A stretch of 64,000 nt of DNA from Erythroxylum novogranatense (taxonomy: Eukaryota > Streptophyta > Magnoliopsida > Malpighiales > Erythroxylaceae), in NCBI GenBank assembly GCA_029891385.1, contig JAIWQS010000236.1, forward strand, positions 1,041,501-1,105,500, given 5' to 3'. Under the pieces are notes generated by a model. That model searched no databases and was not told the DNA's origin. It worked only from the letters and a program-made list of their open reading frames with translations. This document shows, one piece after another, positions 1 through 11,440 of this stretch. A program made the position numbers and the translations under genes. Numbering within the stretch: the stretch's first letter is position 1; each line of letters opens with the position of its first letter.

Positions 1-1381
1 ATCTCATCCTTCAGCTCTAGCACATCTGGAACACACAATCTATTGCCCATAACCATCAATCCATCTTCCTTTACCTCTACTTCGGAAGGTTTGCCATTCT
101 TTACCTCTTCTCTAAGCTTACTCAAGTACTCATCCTGTTCCTGCAATTCTTTAATCTTCTCCTTCAATACTGGTCTCACTCTAAAATTTGCCAAGACACA
201 ACCAGGTTCAACTTGTCTCAATGTCACATCAAGCCTGGCTAATTCCTTCAGCAAGGGAAAATACACCGTTTTCATATGTGCCATAGTGGACTTCCTACTC
301 AAAGCATCTGCTACCACATTAGCTTTCCCCGGATGGTAGTCTATCATCAAGTCATAATCCTTCAACAATTCTAACCATCGCCTCTGTCTCAAATTCATCT
401 CTTTCTGGGTTAACAAGTACTTAAGACTCTTATAGTCTGTAAATACCCTAGTGGTAACTCCATACAAGTAATGTCTCCAAATCTTCAATGCAAAAATTAT
501 AGCAGCCAATTCCAAGTCGTGGATAGGATAGTTCACCTCATAAGGCTTTAATTGCCTAGAAGCATAGGCAATCACTTTCTCTCCTTGCATCAATACACAC
601 CCTAAACCCTTCCTAGAGGTGTCATCAGATACAATGTATCCATCATCACCATAGGTAACGCCAAAATCGTGCGATAGTAAGCCTATTCTTCAATTCCTCA
701 AACCGCCTGCACTCCTTAGTCCACTCAAATTTTGATTCTTTCTCGTCAATTTGGAAAGTGGAGCAAATATCATAGAAAAGCCTCCACAAACCTCCCAGAA
801 TATCCAATTAATCCCATGAAACTTCTCACTTCAGCTACATTCTTAGGTGCTTCCCATTTAACCACAATTTTCTATTTTGTGGATCCACATGCACTCCACA
901 CTCTGAAATCACATGCCCAAGAAACACTACTTCTCTTAGCCAAAATTCGCATTTATCGAATTTGGCATACAGCTCATTCTTTCTCAATGTCTCTAAGGCA
1001 ACCCTCAAATGATCCTCATGTTCTTCATCACTCTTAGAATAGACCAATATATCATCAATAAAGACAATGATAAATTGGTCTAGGAAAGACTTGAAGACTC
1101 TATTCATCAAATCCATAAATACTGCAGGAGCATTCGTTAACCTGAAAGGTATAACCAAAAACTCAAAGTGGCCATATCGCGTCCTAAAAGCAGTCTTGGA
1201 CACATCGGTCTCCTTAATCCTCAACTGATGGTAACCCGATCTCAAATCTATCTTGGAAAAGACTCTCGCCCTTTGCAACTGGTCAAATAAATCATCTATG
1301 CGCGGGAACGAATATCTGTTCTTAATGGTGGCATGATTCAGCTTCCTATAATCCACACACATCTGCAACGACCCATCTTTC
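1..1381 (-). pseudogene. Gypsy 1 reverse transcriptase core, RNase H and start of integrase (fragment)
   Basis: This part encodes the replication enzymes of gypsy 1. From 1381 downward the frame shows CVDYRKLN, the palm motif with the catalytic FIDD at 1051-1062, and LGHVIS of the reverse transcriptase. Lower down, in a shifted frame, come RNase H (the stretch around 540-830) and the linker to integrase, with residues like [11 protein letters not shown] near 300-330 and MGNRLCVPD near 20-50. The frame breaks around 660-850 through small indels, so it is not functional. The window edge cuts it off before the integrase zinc-binding domain. The same segment of gypsy 2 (16.6-17.9 kb) aligns well by eye. 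The left side of the 21.5 kb insertion abuts at 1381/1382. Confidence 0.9.
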
Positions 1382-1524
1382 TGAAGTGGAACATCTAGGA
1401 CATAGCCCAGTTCCTCAGATCTGAGAACAATTCTCAGATTTCTCAGCCAATCAAGAAAGTTGGGTCCAGTTAATTTGTTGGAGTCCATGAGTGAGCGCAA
1501 GTTCACACTAGAAGTCATCTTCAA
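835..1524 (-). pseudogene. Chimeric open frame: copia gag N-terminus fused to gypsy reverse transcriptase
   Basis: This is an uninterrupted 229-codon frame. Residues 1-47 are a copia gag N-terminus ([14 protein letters not shown] at residues 3-16, then the [13 protein letters not shown] block). From residue 49 on it is gypsy reverse transcriptase, with FIDD at residues 155-158. The switch falls at 1381-1383, exactly where the copia-derived insertion meets the gypsy 1 target. The fusion is in frame, which may be chance (1 in 3). The canonical gag start is the second methionine (codon at 1516-1518). The product would lack the reverse-transcriptase fingers, the gag core and every downstream domain, so I see no reason to expect a function. 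Confidence 0.85.
1382..1518 (-). pseudogene. Copia gag N-terminal fragment at the left edge of the insertion
   Basis: Starting at the ATG at 1518-1516, about 45 codons match the beginning of the copia capsid protein (UBN2-type gag), including [15 protein letters not shown]. The fragment stops at the insertion boundary. The gag copy at 11441-12123 begins at roughly residue 60 of the same protein, so the two pieces are nearly complementary, with a short gap. This suggests that one gag gene was opened at this point. The assignment to gag rests on the conserved N-terminal wording of this family. Confidence 0.82.
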
Positions 1525-2546
1525 TAACCTAAAGGGAAAGAGAGAAAGAATGTTAGAATAGAATTACATGCATGATCATAAGGACTTGCATGACATGCAT
1601 ATTGCTCCCACTAGTTTCAAAGAATCCATAACCCTCATTACGAATCCAAGAAACATTATGACAAAATGTCCTAGTGGGTCGATATCCGACATTACTAAAA
1701 TGACCTTGGGTTTACCCAACAAGCCACCTTAGGTCAATCGGTAGGTATCGGTCATACCAATTGCATCATAGATATCCGACATTACTAAACTGAACTTGGG
1801 TTTACTCAACAAGCCACCTTAGATCAATCGGCAGGTATCGGTCATACCAATTGCATCTAGATACAACTATCGACTAGTGTTATCAACTCGTGATGTATGC
1901 ACACACATTGGGTTATCAACTCTTGATGCGCGTACATCTGATGTACACTACCCAATTTTGCCTTTGGCTCCGTTGACCTTGAGTTTACTCAACAAATCAA
2001 CGCTTCTAGTGAAAACCGACCCATTAATCCAAAAATTTTATTTTCATGATTCGAACATATCCGTATAGAGTGAGCTTGGGTTTACCCAATAACCCAAACT
2101 CTATAAGAACTTTGGTTCTCCCCATATTAATGGAAGGCGTTAGTTTTCATATTATGTGTGAGGGATTTCAAGCTCTGGTCTCATCTTCTTCTTCTCCAAG
2201 TTGTAGGATTATAGTCACCATGACTATATGGAATGATTTAGGGCATTTCATCAATCACATTGAGTCTATACCTTTGATCATCCATCATCCCACCTTGCAT
2301 GTATTAGTCGACTTGTGCATTTGTTAGTCGACTACTTTTGACTATCGTGTACCTAACTAGTCGACTAGTGTATCTAGATGCAATTGGTATGACCGATACC
2401 TGCCGATTGATCTAAGGTAGCTTGTTGGGTAAACCCAAGGTTATTTTAGTATTCTCCAAGTTGTAGAATTATAGTCACCATGACTATATGGAATGATTTA
2501 GGGCATTTCATCAATCACATCGAGTCTATACCTTTGATCATCCATC
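1525..2546 (-). repeat. Copia leader and LTR-end sequence, duplicated and inverted
   Basis: No gene. On the minus strand just before gag lies a leader containing a primer-site-like TTGGTATGACC directly after a CA end (about 1836-1852). The leader block is present twice in tandem (about 1690-1775 and 1775-1857) and once more inverted: 1795-1879 and 2356-2440 are near-perfect inverted arms of about 85 bp. A 105-bp direct repeat (2192-2296 and 2452-2556) flanks the inverted copy. Several rearrangements or template switches are needed to explain this. The boundary with the LTR to the right is approximate. Confidence 0.65.
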
Positions 2547-2556
2547 ATCTCACCTT
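2192..2556. repeat. Two 105-bp direct repeats
   Basis: Units 2192-2296 and 2452-2556 both begin TTCTCCAAGTTGTAG and end CACCTT. I see only a few base differences between them. They flank an inverted piece of copia leader. The near identity suggests a young duplication. Confidence 0.9.
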
Positions 2557-2620
2557 TGCCATTTGTCTTTTAACTTTAAAGACATTTAATGCAAAAGATG
2601 ACTAGCCTTTCCACATTAGC

Positions 2621-2623
<3 letters not shown>

Positions 2624-2678
<55 letters not shown>
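2624..2678. repeat. (AT)n microsatellite
   Basis: About 55 bp of uninterrupted AT dinucleotide inside the copia LTR. The matching position in the inverted LTR copy (22439-22460) carries a shorter tract of about 22 bp. Confidence 0.97.
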
Positions 2679-2682
<4 letters not shown>

Positions 2683-2753
2683 TAAGTTTAAGATGATAAG
2701 GCTAATTCTCCTTCCACGCTACACACACACACACAGATATATATATAGAGATG

Positions 2754-2769
2754 TGATCGACTACTTCAG

Positions 2770-2813
<44 letters not shown>

Positions 2814-2832
2814 GCTGAAGTAGTCCAATCAC
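2754..2832. repeat. Fold-back with (TA)n loop
   Basis: Arms of about 22 bp (left GTGATCGACTACTTCAG, right CTGAAGTAGTCCAATCAC) face each other across a TA tract at about 2772-2811. The single strand could form a long hairpin. The other LTR copy (from 22333) has one arm and then an AATT tract instead of the second arm. Confidence 0.85.
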
Positions 2833-4051
2833 TGGGGTCGGTCCTATCGGCTCATCGGGTCCCAGATGGAAAAACCACGGAAACTTTTTTCAAGAATATC
2901 GATGTCGCGATCTCATCGGGACATATCTCGATCTCATCGGGATCCATTTAATCCTATTGCTTCCATATATTGGATCTCCGTCCAAAACTATTTTATGAAT
3001 TCTCGAATCACTCTTATGCGTGTGACCCATTAGATCCTTGCTATGTTGGCCACTTAGATTAACACTTAACTGAGCAAGTCATGAGCGGTATCTAGCAACA
3101 CATCATGACCCCTAATTGACCGGAAAGTAATTGGTTTGACGAATGAACATATATTCATCATGAACCATATCACTTAACCTTTCCATAGACAATTATCTTG
3201 TAATTCGTCCTTTCACCATGCTATACCCCACTTGGTTATGAGTATGGGCAAAGTGTCAACTCTTACTAGAATGACTAAGTCAAATCTAGTCCAGTGATAT
3301 CGCTTCTTTCTGGGACTCATTACTTTATATGTCATCAAGACACTCTTCATGACATATGAACTCCGCGAGAGATTTCCAAGTAATGACCCCGACAAGAGGT
3401 TATGGGTATCATCTTCGCTATCACGTAAGTGGTGAATTTCTATTGACTACTCAATTACCTTTGAATACCTCAAGTTGCACCCAATCACCACCCTATGAGC
3501 GACACTGTAAGGCAACAAGGAATGGAGTCAAAGCATGTAATCAAGATTCAAGATATCCTCGAGTACCTCAAGTCTAAGGATACTTGCACCATTGCTATGA
3601 TGAGATTATCACCGACATTAGAATAGACATCCATGTGATGATCTCATAGCAGTCATCCAATGTACTTACTACCTCTAGTAAGCATTCACATCTCAACCCT
3701 AAATATCTCATATTTACAGCTTCGAGATCCATCGCTGATCAAATCAAGGAGCTTGAGATGTGCTAGTCTCCGGATTACCAATGTCCAGCCAAGAATCCTA
3801 TGACTAGGGATAATTTAGATATCGACATAATTGCACATGATAGGAATCTCAGTAGTATGATCACATCATAATTTACTTCATGCTATGTCATATATCATGG
3901 ACTTCATTAATTTGCTTATTAATCAATATCGCTCATAAATAATGAACATCAAATTAATGAAATATGCCTTTCTTTATTTATTCATAAAGTCTCGCATAAT
4001 AACTTTGTAAAAACGCTAAAGGCTATTGCCTTTAGTGGCACTACTCTAACA

Positions 4052-4064
4052 ATCTCCCTCGACC
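4052..4064 (-). other. Copia 1 polypurine tract
   Basis: The minus strand reads GGTCGAGGGAGAT immediately before the LTR start TGTTAGAG. This is the usual site for plus-strand priming in a copia element and fixes the LTR boundary at 4051. Confidence 0.85.
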
Positions 4065-4690
4065 TAAAGCTAATCGCCTTTGATATCTAATACCATAAAG
4101 CGTAGTACATGAGAATCAAAACTCTTTTGTGATAATGGCTTTGTCAATCTAATCAAGAATATTCTCGCTCGGAATTCTTCTATCTCGACATCACTCGCCC
4201 AATGATCTCCCTAATCAGTGATATTTCAGGAGTACGTGTTTGGATCGTTGATGAGACCTTGTTTCTTCATCTCGCAATAGCCCCATTGTTGTCACAATAC
4301 ATCTCAGATGGGCCCATCACAATAGGAACCACACCAAGTTCAAGAATGAACTTTCGATCCAAACTGCTTCTTTTCGCGTCCCTCAAAGCAATGTACTCGC
4401 TTCTGGCCGTGAATCGGCAGTCATCTCTTGTTTGGAATTCTTCCAATCGATCGTCCACCATTCAACAGTGAATATATAACCTGATTGGGATTTGGAATCA
4501 TCCTTATCGATTGAAACCTGTATCTCAGATACCCGCCACTTTGAGATCTCCATCTCCATATATAAAGAAAACATCCTTAGTCCTTCGCAAGATTGAAGAT
4601 ATTTTGACAGCCACCCAAAGGACCTCACCAGATCCGATTGGTATCCGTCAGAACACTTAGAGCATATGATACATCGGGTCTCAGACATGA
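4065..4690 (-). pseudogene. Copia 1 RNase H remnant
   Basis: This would degrade RNA in the RNA-DNA hybrid during reverse transcription. Recognisable pieces on the minus strand are SEYIALRDAKRS and YCDNNGAIAR (4267-4461) and, in another frame, SQSGYIF with the following hydrophobic stretch (4383-4688). These are the usual C-terminal landmarks of a copia RNase H. The pieces lie in different frames, so the gene is broken. It ends close to the polypurine tract, as expected for the last domain of a copia polyprotein. In the region 4065-4260 I see only degraded sequence. Confidence 0.85.
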
Positions 4691-5480
4691 CATAGCAGAT
4701 ATGATAGATCCTACCGCAGATGCATACGGATCATATTCATGCAAGATCCTCTCATCTTGTGTCTTAGGACATAGATTTCGAGAGTGCTATCCCACGAGTC
4801 ACGGAAGGTACCTCTCTCGATTGTTCCATGCTAAACCTCTTCAAAGATCTTGTCTATGTACGTTGATTGTGAAAGACCAAGCAACCTTTTTGATCTATCT
4901 CTATAAATCTTTATCCCAAGGATATAAGTTGCTTCACCAAGGTCTTTCATGAAAAATTGTTTGGACAACCAAATCTTCACAGATTGTAGCATTGAGACAT
5001 CGTTTCTTAGTAATAATATGTCATCTACATATAGGACAAGGAATACGATTGCAGTCCCACTAACCTTCTTATACACACAGTATTCATCCGGATTTTGTGA
5101 GAAACCAAACTCTTTGATTACCTCATCAAAACGGATATTCCAACTCCTGGATGCTTGTTTCAATCCATAGATGGATTTCTAAAGTTTGCATACCTTTTCG
5201 CCATCATAGAACGTGAAGCCCTCTGGTTGTGTCATATACACATCCTCAGCTAGATTCCCATTTAGAAAGCTTTTCACATCCATTTGCCATATCTCATAAT
5301 CATAATGAGTGGCAATAGCTAGAGTATCCTAATGGATTTAAGCATCGCCATCGGGTCAAGGTCTCGTCAGAGTCAACTCCTCGTCTTCGATTTAAAACCT
5401 TTAGCCGCAAGCCTTGCTTTATAGGTAATCACATTACCATCCATGTCGGTTTTCCTTTGAAAACCCATTTACACCCTATG
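4691..5480 (-). pseudogene. Copia 1 reverse transcriptase remnant
   Basis: The order on the minus strand is copia-type: TDMDGNVITYKARLAAKGF near 5400-5460, QMDVKSFLNGNL near 5250-5290, YGLKQASRSWNIRFDE starting near 5175, then the catalytic YVDD at 5020-5031 within an open frame of 110 codons (4831-5163), and KDLGEATYILGIKI. A stop splits the frame near 5180, just before YGLKQ, and further breaks lie around 5330-5390. The catalytic aspartates are intact in the open part. The neighbouring RNase H and integrase remnants are in the normal copia order (integrase before reverse transcriptase), which separates this from the gypsy elements. Confidence 0.9.
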
Positions 5481-6431
5481 GGTTTTATTCCTTCAGTGCC
5501 TCAACCAAAGTCCATACTTGGTTTTCATACATGGAATCCATTTCACTTCATGGCTTCAAGCTATTTCTCAAACTCAACTCTTCGTAACCTCTTCATGATG
5601 GTAGGCTCATTATCTTCTATGAGCAATACGTCATTCTGTTCATTCACGAAATTCATATCTCTCTAGAACAGAGCGATCCTACGTGACCCACGAACTTCAT
5701 GTGTTGTAGAAGATTGAATCTACTTCATCCGTGATGAGTCACAGCTTTCAGTGTTCAGCAAATGATTCAAGGCTCTGTTCGAGCATCTGAACTTCTTCAA
5801 GTTCAATTTTGCTCCCACCGCCTTCTTGTAAAAGGAACTCTTTCTAAAAAGACAGCATGCTTTCAAACAAACACCTTTTATTCCTCAAAGAAGGTAGAAT
5901 TGATATCCCATTGTTTCTTTATGATATCCTACAAATAAACATTTGTCGACTTCAGATCAAGTTTATCCGATCGTATCCGCTTCACATAAGCAGGACAACC
6001 CCAAACTTTTAAATGAGTAAGATAGGTCTTTTGTTAGTCCACATCTCATATGGAGTAACATCAATCGCCTTAGATGGAACTCGCTTAGCAAGTAAACAAC
6101 TGCCTCGAGTGCATACCCCAAAAGGATTTTCGTAAATTTATAAAGCCCATCATTGATCGTATCATGTCTAACAAGGTTCGATTTCTTCCTTTCGCCACAC
6201 CATTATGCCGTGGTGTAAGGAGGAGTCCATTGAGATAAAATCCCATTATCTCGAGATAATCCAAAACTGCTGGTCTAAGTATTCCCACCACGATCGGATC
6301 GTAATGTCTTCGATACTTTTCCCAAGTTGGTTTTCTACTTCATTTCAATTGTTTGAACTTTTCAAATGCTTCAGATTTGTATCTCATCGATACAAGTACC
6401 CATATCGAGAATAATCATCGATAAAGGTAAT
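5481..6431 (-). pseudogene. Copia 1 integrase C-terminal half and linker
   Basis: On the minus strand the integrase core appears as FIDDYSRYGY at 6395-6430 (first catalytic Asp region), then PRHNGVAKGRNRTLL with the RSMMGF block (6085-6291), then YEMWTNKRP and FVGYHKETMGYQFY around 5900-6060, followed by a variable linker to the reverse transcriptase. Frames shift several times and stops are present. The N-terminal half is found at 10798-11087, on the far side of an inserted solo LTR that cut the gene directly next to the first catalytic motif. Confidence 0.87.
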
Positions 6432-9400
6432 TGTTGGGACCCGATCCGGGAACCGGATCTCAACCGAAAAACGAAGAACGGAGAACGAAAGTATCGAAAA
6501 GCGAGAAATCGCTAATTGGAATACAAATCGCATCATCGGAGCGAAACGAATACTCGGAAAATGGTGCATCGGAAATACGAGTAACAAAGCGGAGAAACTC
6601 AAAGGCGTAATTCAATCGAATGCAAATCAAATAAGCAAACTGAAACAAATAACCCACATCCGCTTCAAACATGAAGTATAGCAAACTCATCGCGTTGGAA
6701 ACCTTACGACATTTCAAATCCAGTATAAATTTTTTTCTTTTTTTTCTTATTCATTCATTTTCTTTAATCAATCTCATTCAAATCATAACCATTCCATACA
6801 ATTCCTTTTGAAACTTATCCTCACCAATTTCAATTCACTTAATTCATCTTAATCGCTTTTATACAATCATATAAATCCTCAAACTCATTTCTTTAAACCC
6901 ATTTTACCGAATTTTACCAAATTTTGGCAAAGATAACGATCAGATTTTGACAGCCCAAAAATTTAAAACCAAAGAAACGCACTTCTAATACATAATCCAA
7001 TAGCACAAGGTAATATCGGACCTCCCGTCCGCATCCAAACACCAAAGAAAGACACAATCTTAGTTTTAGACACTTCATCATTCCAATCCATAATACATCT
7101 CAACTCAAATATTCACAATTCAATCACAAGCCATTCATATACATTCCAATTGCCATTTATATCCATCTCAATTCAAATTTACGCATAAAATCTATTCCAC
7201 AATCATACATAACTCATAACCTCAAATACATCATAAATTTACATGATGACTTTCTAAGCCATAAACAAAAGCAATACATAATCCATAAACCTTTTCACAA
7301 CTTCAAAACTAAACTCCAACATTACACATAAAACAAAGCATACAAAACTATCGGGTTGACATCATACTGTTTTCCATCCGATCTCCTCGCGTGAAACTCG
7401 AGACGGGATGAAAGGGGGTGAGCTCTAAGCTCGTGGATAATATATTTATAAACCGAACAATAAGCGAAAAGTCTTTTATTTATCAAACTTTTAAACATTT
7501 CCTATTTAAGAATTTCTCCAAAACTCATTTTCAAACCTTTCAATTTCATCAACACTTTCTAAGATTTTTCTCAAAATTTTCATTTGTTTCAAAACATTTA
7601 AATCCAGCTTCAGAATTTCATGCTTGAAAATTTACTTTCTCGCTTCTCAAAATCTCAAACCTTTTCAAAACATGCACAGCCTTAAACATGAATGCATCAC
7701 ATCATAGTGTATCACATCATAATCAAATTAAAACACATAACACATCGAATTGGTTTGGTTCGGTCCTAACAGACGCATCGCACATTCTCAAGATACAATG
7801 GTTCAGTAAATCAGGAATGAGAGGGGAGTTCGAGATCGAACTCCTATGCCTATTGCAGCAGCAGGCTTAAGGCTTAAACAGTAGAGACAACACGACTCAC
7901 AAAAGGACCCGACCAAACCCACTTAACACATAATCAAAACTAATTCAGATCGCTCAAGGCACTTTTCAAAATCTTGATTTTTTACCTTTTTCAACTCATA
8001 TAATCAAATTGTGTCATAGATGACACAAGCGATATCCACATAATTGCACATAATCAATCTAATGCAATTCACGAAATCACATATCAATATATGCATTAAT
8101 TCTTTAAATCATTCAAATCATAAATCACTTTCTAAAACTCATTTTACCCTTTCAAATCATAATTTCAAACATTTACATCCTTTTCAAACATTTTTATCCA
8201 TAATAATTTATCAAAATCAAATTTTGCTTTTAATTTTCAACAATTCACATTTAGCTTATAATTCAATAAATAAATATACTACCCACCTCATATCCATGCT
8301 AGCATCTTGTCCAAAGCTTCAATTTGACCTTTTCTCCTTTCTTCCTTCCAATTGAAAATTCCTAAATCAATTTCATCCAAAATTTAATCTCATAAATAAC
8401 TTAATCCTTCAATTTGATGCTTAAGTCATCAATTCTTACTAATTCTAAGATAGTTACATCACTAATTTCAAAAAAACCCCCAAATTACAAATTGAACATA
8501 AACCAATCCACTCAAATTCAATATCATAATTAACTTAATTTCTCAAATTGAACTTAGGAAATATCAATTCCTCTCATATTCAAGCCATTTCAATCTCCAA
8601 TTTTGAAAATCCTCAAATTTCAAAATTGGGCTAAACCAATTTGCACAAATTCAATATCATAAAACATAATTTCTTCAAAATTGATTCCATATTTTATCAA
8701 TTCATGCTATTATTGATAATTCTACACCATTAATTCACAAAATTTGGGAAAATCCCCAAATTCCAAGTTAAGCCTAAACCCCCAATTTACAATTTTTCAA
8801 ATTAAACTTCACCTAAAGCATAAACATCAAAATTAACTTAGGATATCTCAAATTCATCACTAATTCAAGCAATTTAAAGCAACAATTTCAAAAACCCCCA
8901 AATTTTACTATTCATCATCTTCTTCACTAAGCTTTCTCTCTCTAGAATCTTCCATAACCAAAATTAACTCATTATACTTGACAATCACTAAATCCATAAC
9001 CTTTCCAACCTATCTAAACCAATAAACTCATCAAAGATGCAAAATCAAAACTTTCTCTCTTTTACCTTTTTCTCCTCCATTTTCGAATTTATTGGAAGCC
9101 ATGGGGCTTTCACCTTCTTTCATCCTCTTTCCCCCTTGAAAACAAATGAAAATCTCTTGAAAATCATGGAGAAAAATCGCACATGTCACCTTCCTTCTTC
9201 TCCTCCTCTCTTCTTCTCCATACGAAGCTTCCCTCTTCTCTTCTCCAACGTTTTCTTTCTCTTATTTTGTTCTGATTTTCCAGACAAATTTCGTGACTTC
9301 TACTAGTTTCTGGAAGCAAAAACGACATCCCTTATGTGTGTTCTGCCATGTCATAAAAAATGGTGCCAAAATGACCAAGTTACCCTCACTTATTTGCCTA

Positions 9401-10792
9401 TTTCCAAAATTGCCATCGCAGGAACTTCAAAAACCGACTACTTATGCCCTGTTTTCAAGCATCTAAACGCAATAATTTGGACAAACTTTCTTCTTGAAAA
9501 TTATTCCTCTAGATCTTATGAATCCAATTCAACTGACGGCGCTCAATGCGGATCTAAAACGAAGAAGTTATAGCCAAAATACTATTGGACCTTCACAAAA
9601 TCCGAGACTGAACATTAACATGACTTCAGTCCAGAAATGGACAATTTTAGGAATGAATTTAAATTTCGATCCCTTCACAAGAGTTGTAGCCCTATATTTT
9701 AACTTTATTTTCCCTCAAGAATCAACTCAATCGGAGTTGTACAGCTCCCGAAAATCACAAAATACTGAACCATGTTCAGAAAATTATCCAACTTATAACC
9801 TATAACCAAATCTCCTACTTTGGTTCAATCAATCTCTTTCCATTTAATCTCCTAAAAATCATAATTCTTCATAAAAATGAACGTAATTATCTTAGGAATT
9901 CAACGCTTCGAGAATCAAATCAATCGGATGTCGGAAGAAGGATTTATAAGCAAAAGATTACAAAAGGGTCGGAGTTCAAACCAAGTTACAAGACTTCAAA
10001 TACATACTTATACCTGAATTTTCCAAAGATCATATCTCCTAGCCCTGATATCGAAAAATTACATACTTTATGGCGTCGGAAAGATCGAAATACAAGCTCC
10101 AACTTTTATTAAGACCACTTATTCCAATTCAGATTAAATCTATACAACGAGTGGCCTCGAAGTATAGCACATGCAAATATACACTTAGGTCATTTATACA
10201 AAACAGAGCTAGATCACTTAACTTCAGAAAATCATAACTCTCAATCCCGACATCGAAAAATAGCAAACTTTATGGCCACAGAAAACTCTCAACAAATACT
10301 ACAAATTTCATGTAGATCATTTTCTTAAATTTTGCCTAGATCAAAAGTCAACTGTCAACCCCAAAAGTCAAATTTCATACTTAACTTTGACTGATCATAA
10401 CTTCCACTCCCGATATCGAAAAATATCAAACTTTATGGCTACAGAAAGCTCTTAACATAACCTACAAGTTTCCAGAATACCATTTTATCATATCTTTCCT
10501 AAATCAAAAGTCAACTTTCAAAGGCCAAAAAGTCAACTATTTCACAATTTTTCATATTTTCACACTTTCTCTTTTTAGTCATGATTTTCAACTTAATATC
10601 AATAAACTCATCTTCTTAATTTCATAAACCATACCAATCCACTCAAAACCCCAAAGATATCAAAATCAAATCATTTTTTTTCTTCTCAATATTCTTTAAA
10701 TTTTAAGCCATCTATTATACAATACATTCACCAAGCACTCCTTAAATTTCATTTTCATAATTCAAATTTCACTCAAAGATCGGGGTCCAACA
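6432..10792 (-). repeat. Solo LTR, 4361 bp, inserted in copia 1 integrase
   Basis: It starts TGTTGGGACCCGATC and ends GATCGGGGTCCAACA, so the ends form an imperfect 15-bp inverted repeat. It is flanked by perfect GTAAT duplications (6427-6431, 10793-10797). The integrase reading continues across the site when the insert and one duplication are ignored. A related copy starts at 60140. Minus orientation is inferred from similarity to the LTRs of gypsy 1, whose primer site fixes direction. The content is AT-rich and non-coding: a hinge near 7405-7450 with TTTATAAACC, a pyrimidine-rich stretch near 9050-9260, and degenerate sub-repeats from about 9870. The short open frames inside are not conserved genes. 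It presumably arose by LTR-LTR recombination of a full element. Confidence 0.9.
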
Positions 10793-10797
10793 GTAAT

Positions 10798-11087
10798 GAA
10801 GTAAAGACAACCACTTCTAGCATGGATGGACATCGACCACATACATCCGAATGTATTAGGTCTAATACTCCAAATAGCTTCATTCACCCTTTCCTTAGTG
10901 GTAACTTAGTCATCTTGCCTAATAAACAAGATTCACATGTGTCATATGATTCATAATCAAATGACCCTAAACTATCACTCTTGTGGAGCTTAGCTATGCT
11001 CTCATTTATATGGCCAAGGCGATAATGCCATAAGTAAGTTGATTTTAAATTATCTCGCTTAGGTCGTTTCGCTTCATTGACATTCAT
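10798..11087 (-). pseudogene. Copia 1 GAG-pre-integrase and integrase N-terminal part
   Basis: The open segment 10884-11087 contains LWHYRLGHINESIAKLHK and the zinc-binding CESCLLGKMTKLP, the classic pre-integrase and HHCC region of copia. Downstream on the minus strand the reading degrades but shows a match to the GGYxYFIT stretch up to the GTAAT duplication, then jumps across the solo LTR to FIDDYSRYGY. The function would be insertion of the cDNA into the genome. Confidence 0.88.
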
Positions 11088-11440
11088 AATTGGATGACAT
11101 ATCTAATATGTAAATTCTATTGATAATGTACCAGTACCATAAAGCATTCCATTCAAACTAATAGAACAACCATTGTTACTAAAAGTCAAATGAAACCACT
11201 TTATTTAAACAAGAAACAAACAATATGTTCTTTGTTAAAATAGTACAAAATAACATTCATCCAATTTAATTACAAGCCCACCGGGAGTGACAAAAATAAG
11301 TGCTTACGGCTAATGCAAAACTCTTGCTCGATTTCCTACACGCAGGTCTAGTTCTCCTTCATGAGTCGCTTCATCGTCTCGAGGCCCCGTGATATTATTG
11401 CATGTGTGAGCCACAACCGTATCTAATACCCATATGTTAT
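11088..11440 (-). pseudogene. Copia 1 protease remnant
   Basis: On the minus strand a stretch near 11400-11440 reads WVLDTVVAHTCNN, in the place where a copia aspartic protease has WVLDTG or WILDSG followed by a His/Cys-containing block. The Gly after the catalytic Asp-Thr is replaced, so the active site is lost. Further on, GGLVIKLDECYFV and a block before the LWHYRLGH motif match the usual spacing between protease and pre-integrase. Several stops are present. Confidence 0.7.

Larger units (their letters stand above)
2547..4051 (-). repeat. Copia 1 LTR (minus), lacking the usual 3' end
   Basis: On the minus strand the LTR starts TGTTAGAGTAGTGCC at 4051, right after a polypurine tract, and runs down to about 2547. 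The inverted LTR at 12124-13154 plus 22304-22926 matches it over most of its length in opposite orientation. Beyond about 2547 the two copies differ: the other copy continues for about 400 bp to TTTTTCTACA, whereas here repeated leader-like sequence follows. The LTR contains two (TA)n tracts. No gene is seen in it. Confidence 0.8.

Noticed and set aside
1877..2327. Two plus-strand frames (63 and 93 codons)
   Set aside because: They fall in duplicated leader and LTR sequence and match no protein pattern.
4202..4471. Plus-strand frame of 89 codons
   Set aside because: Antisense to the copia 1 RNase H remnant, which carries clear family motifs.
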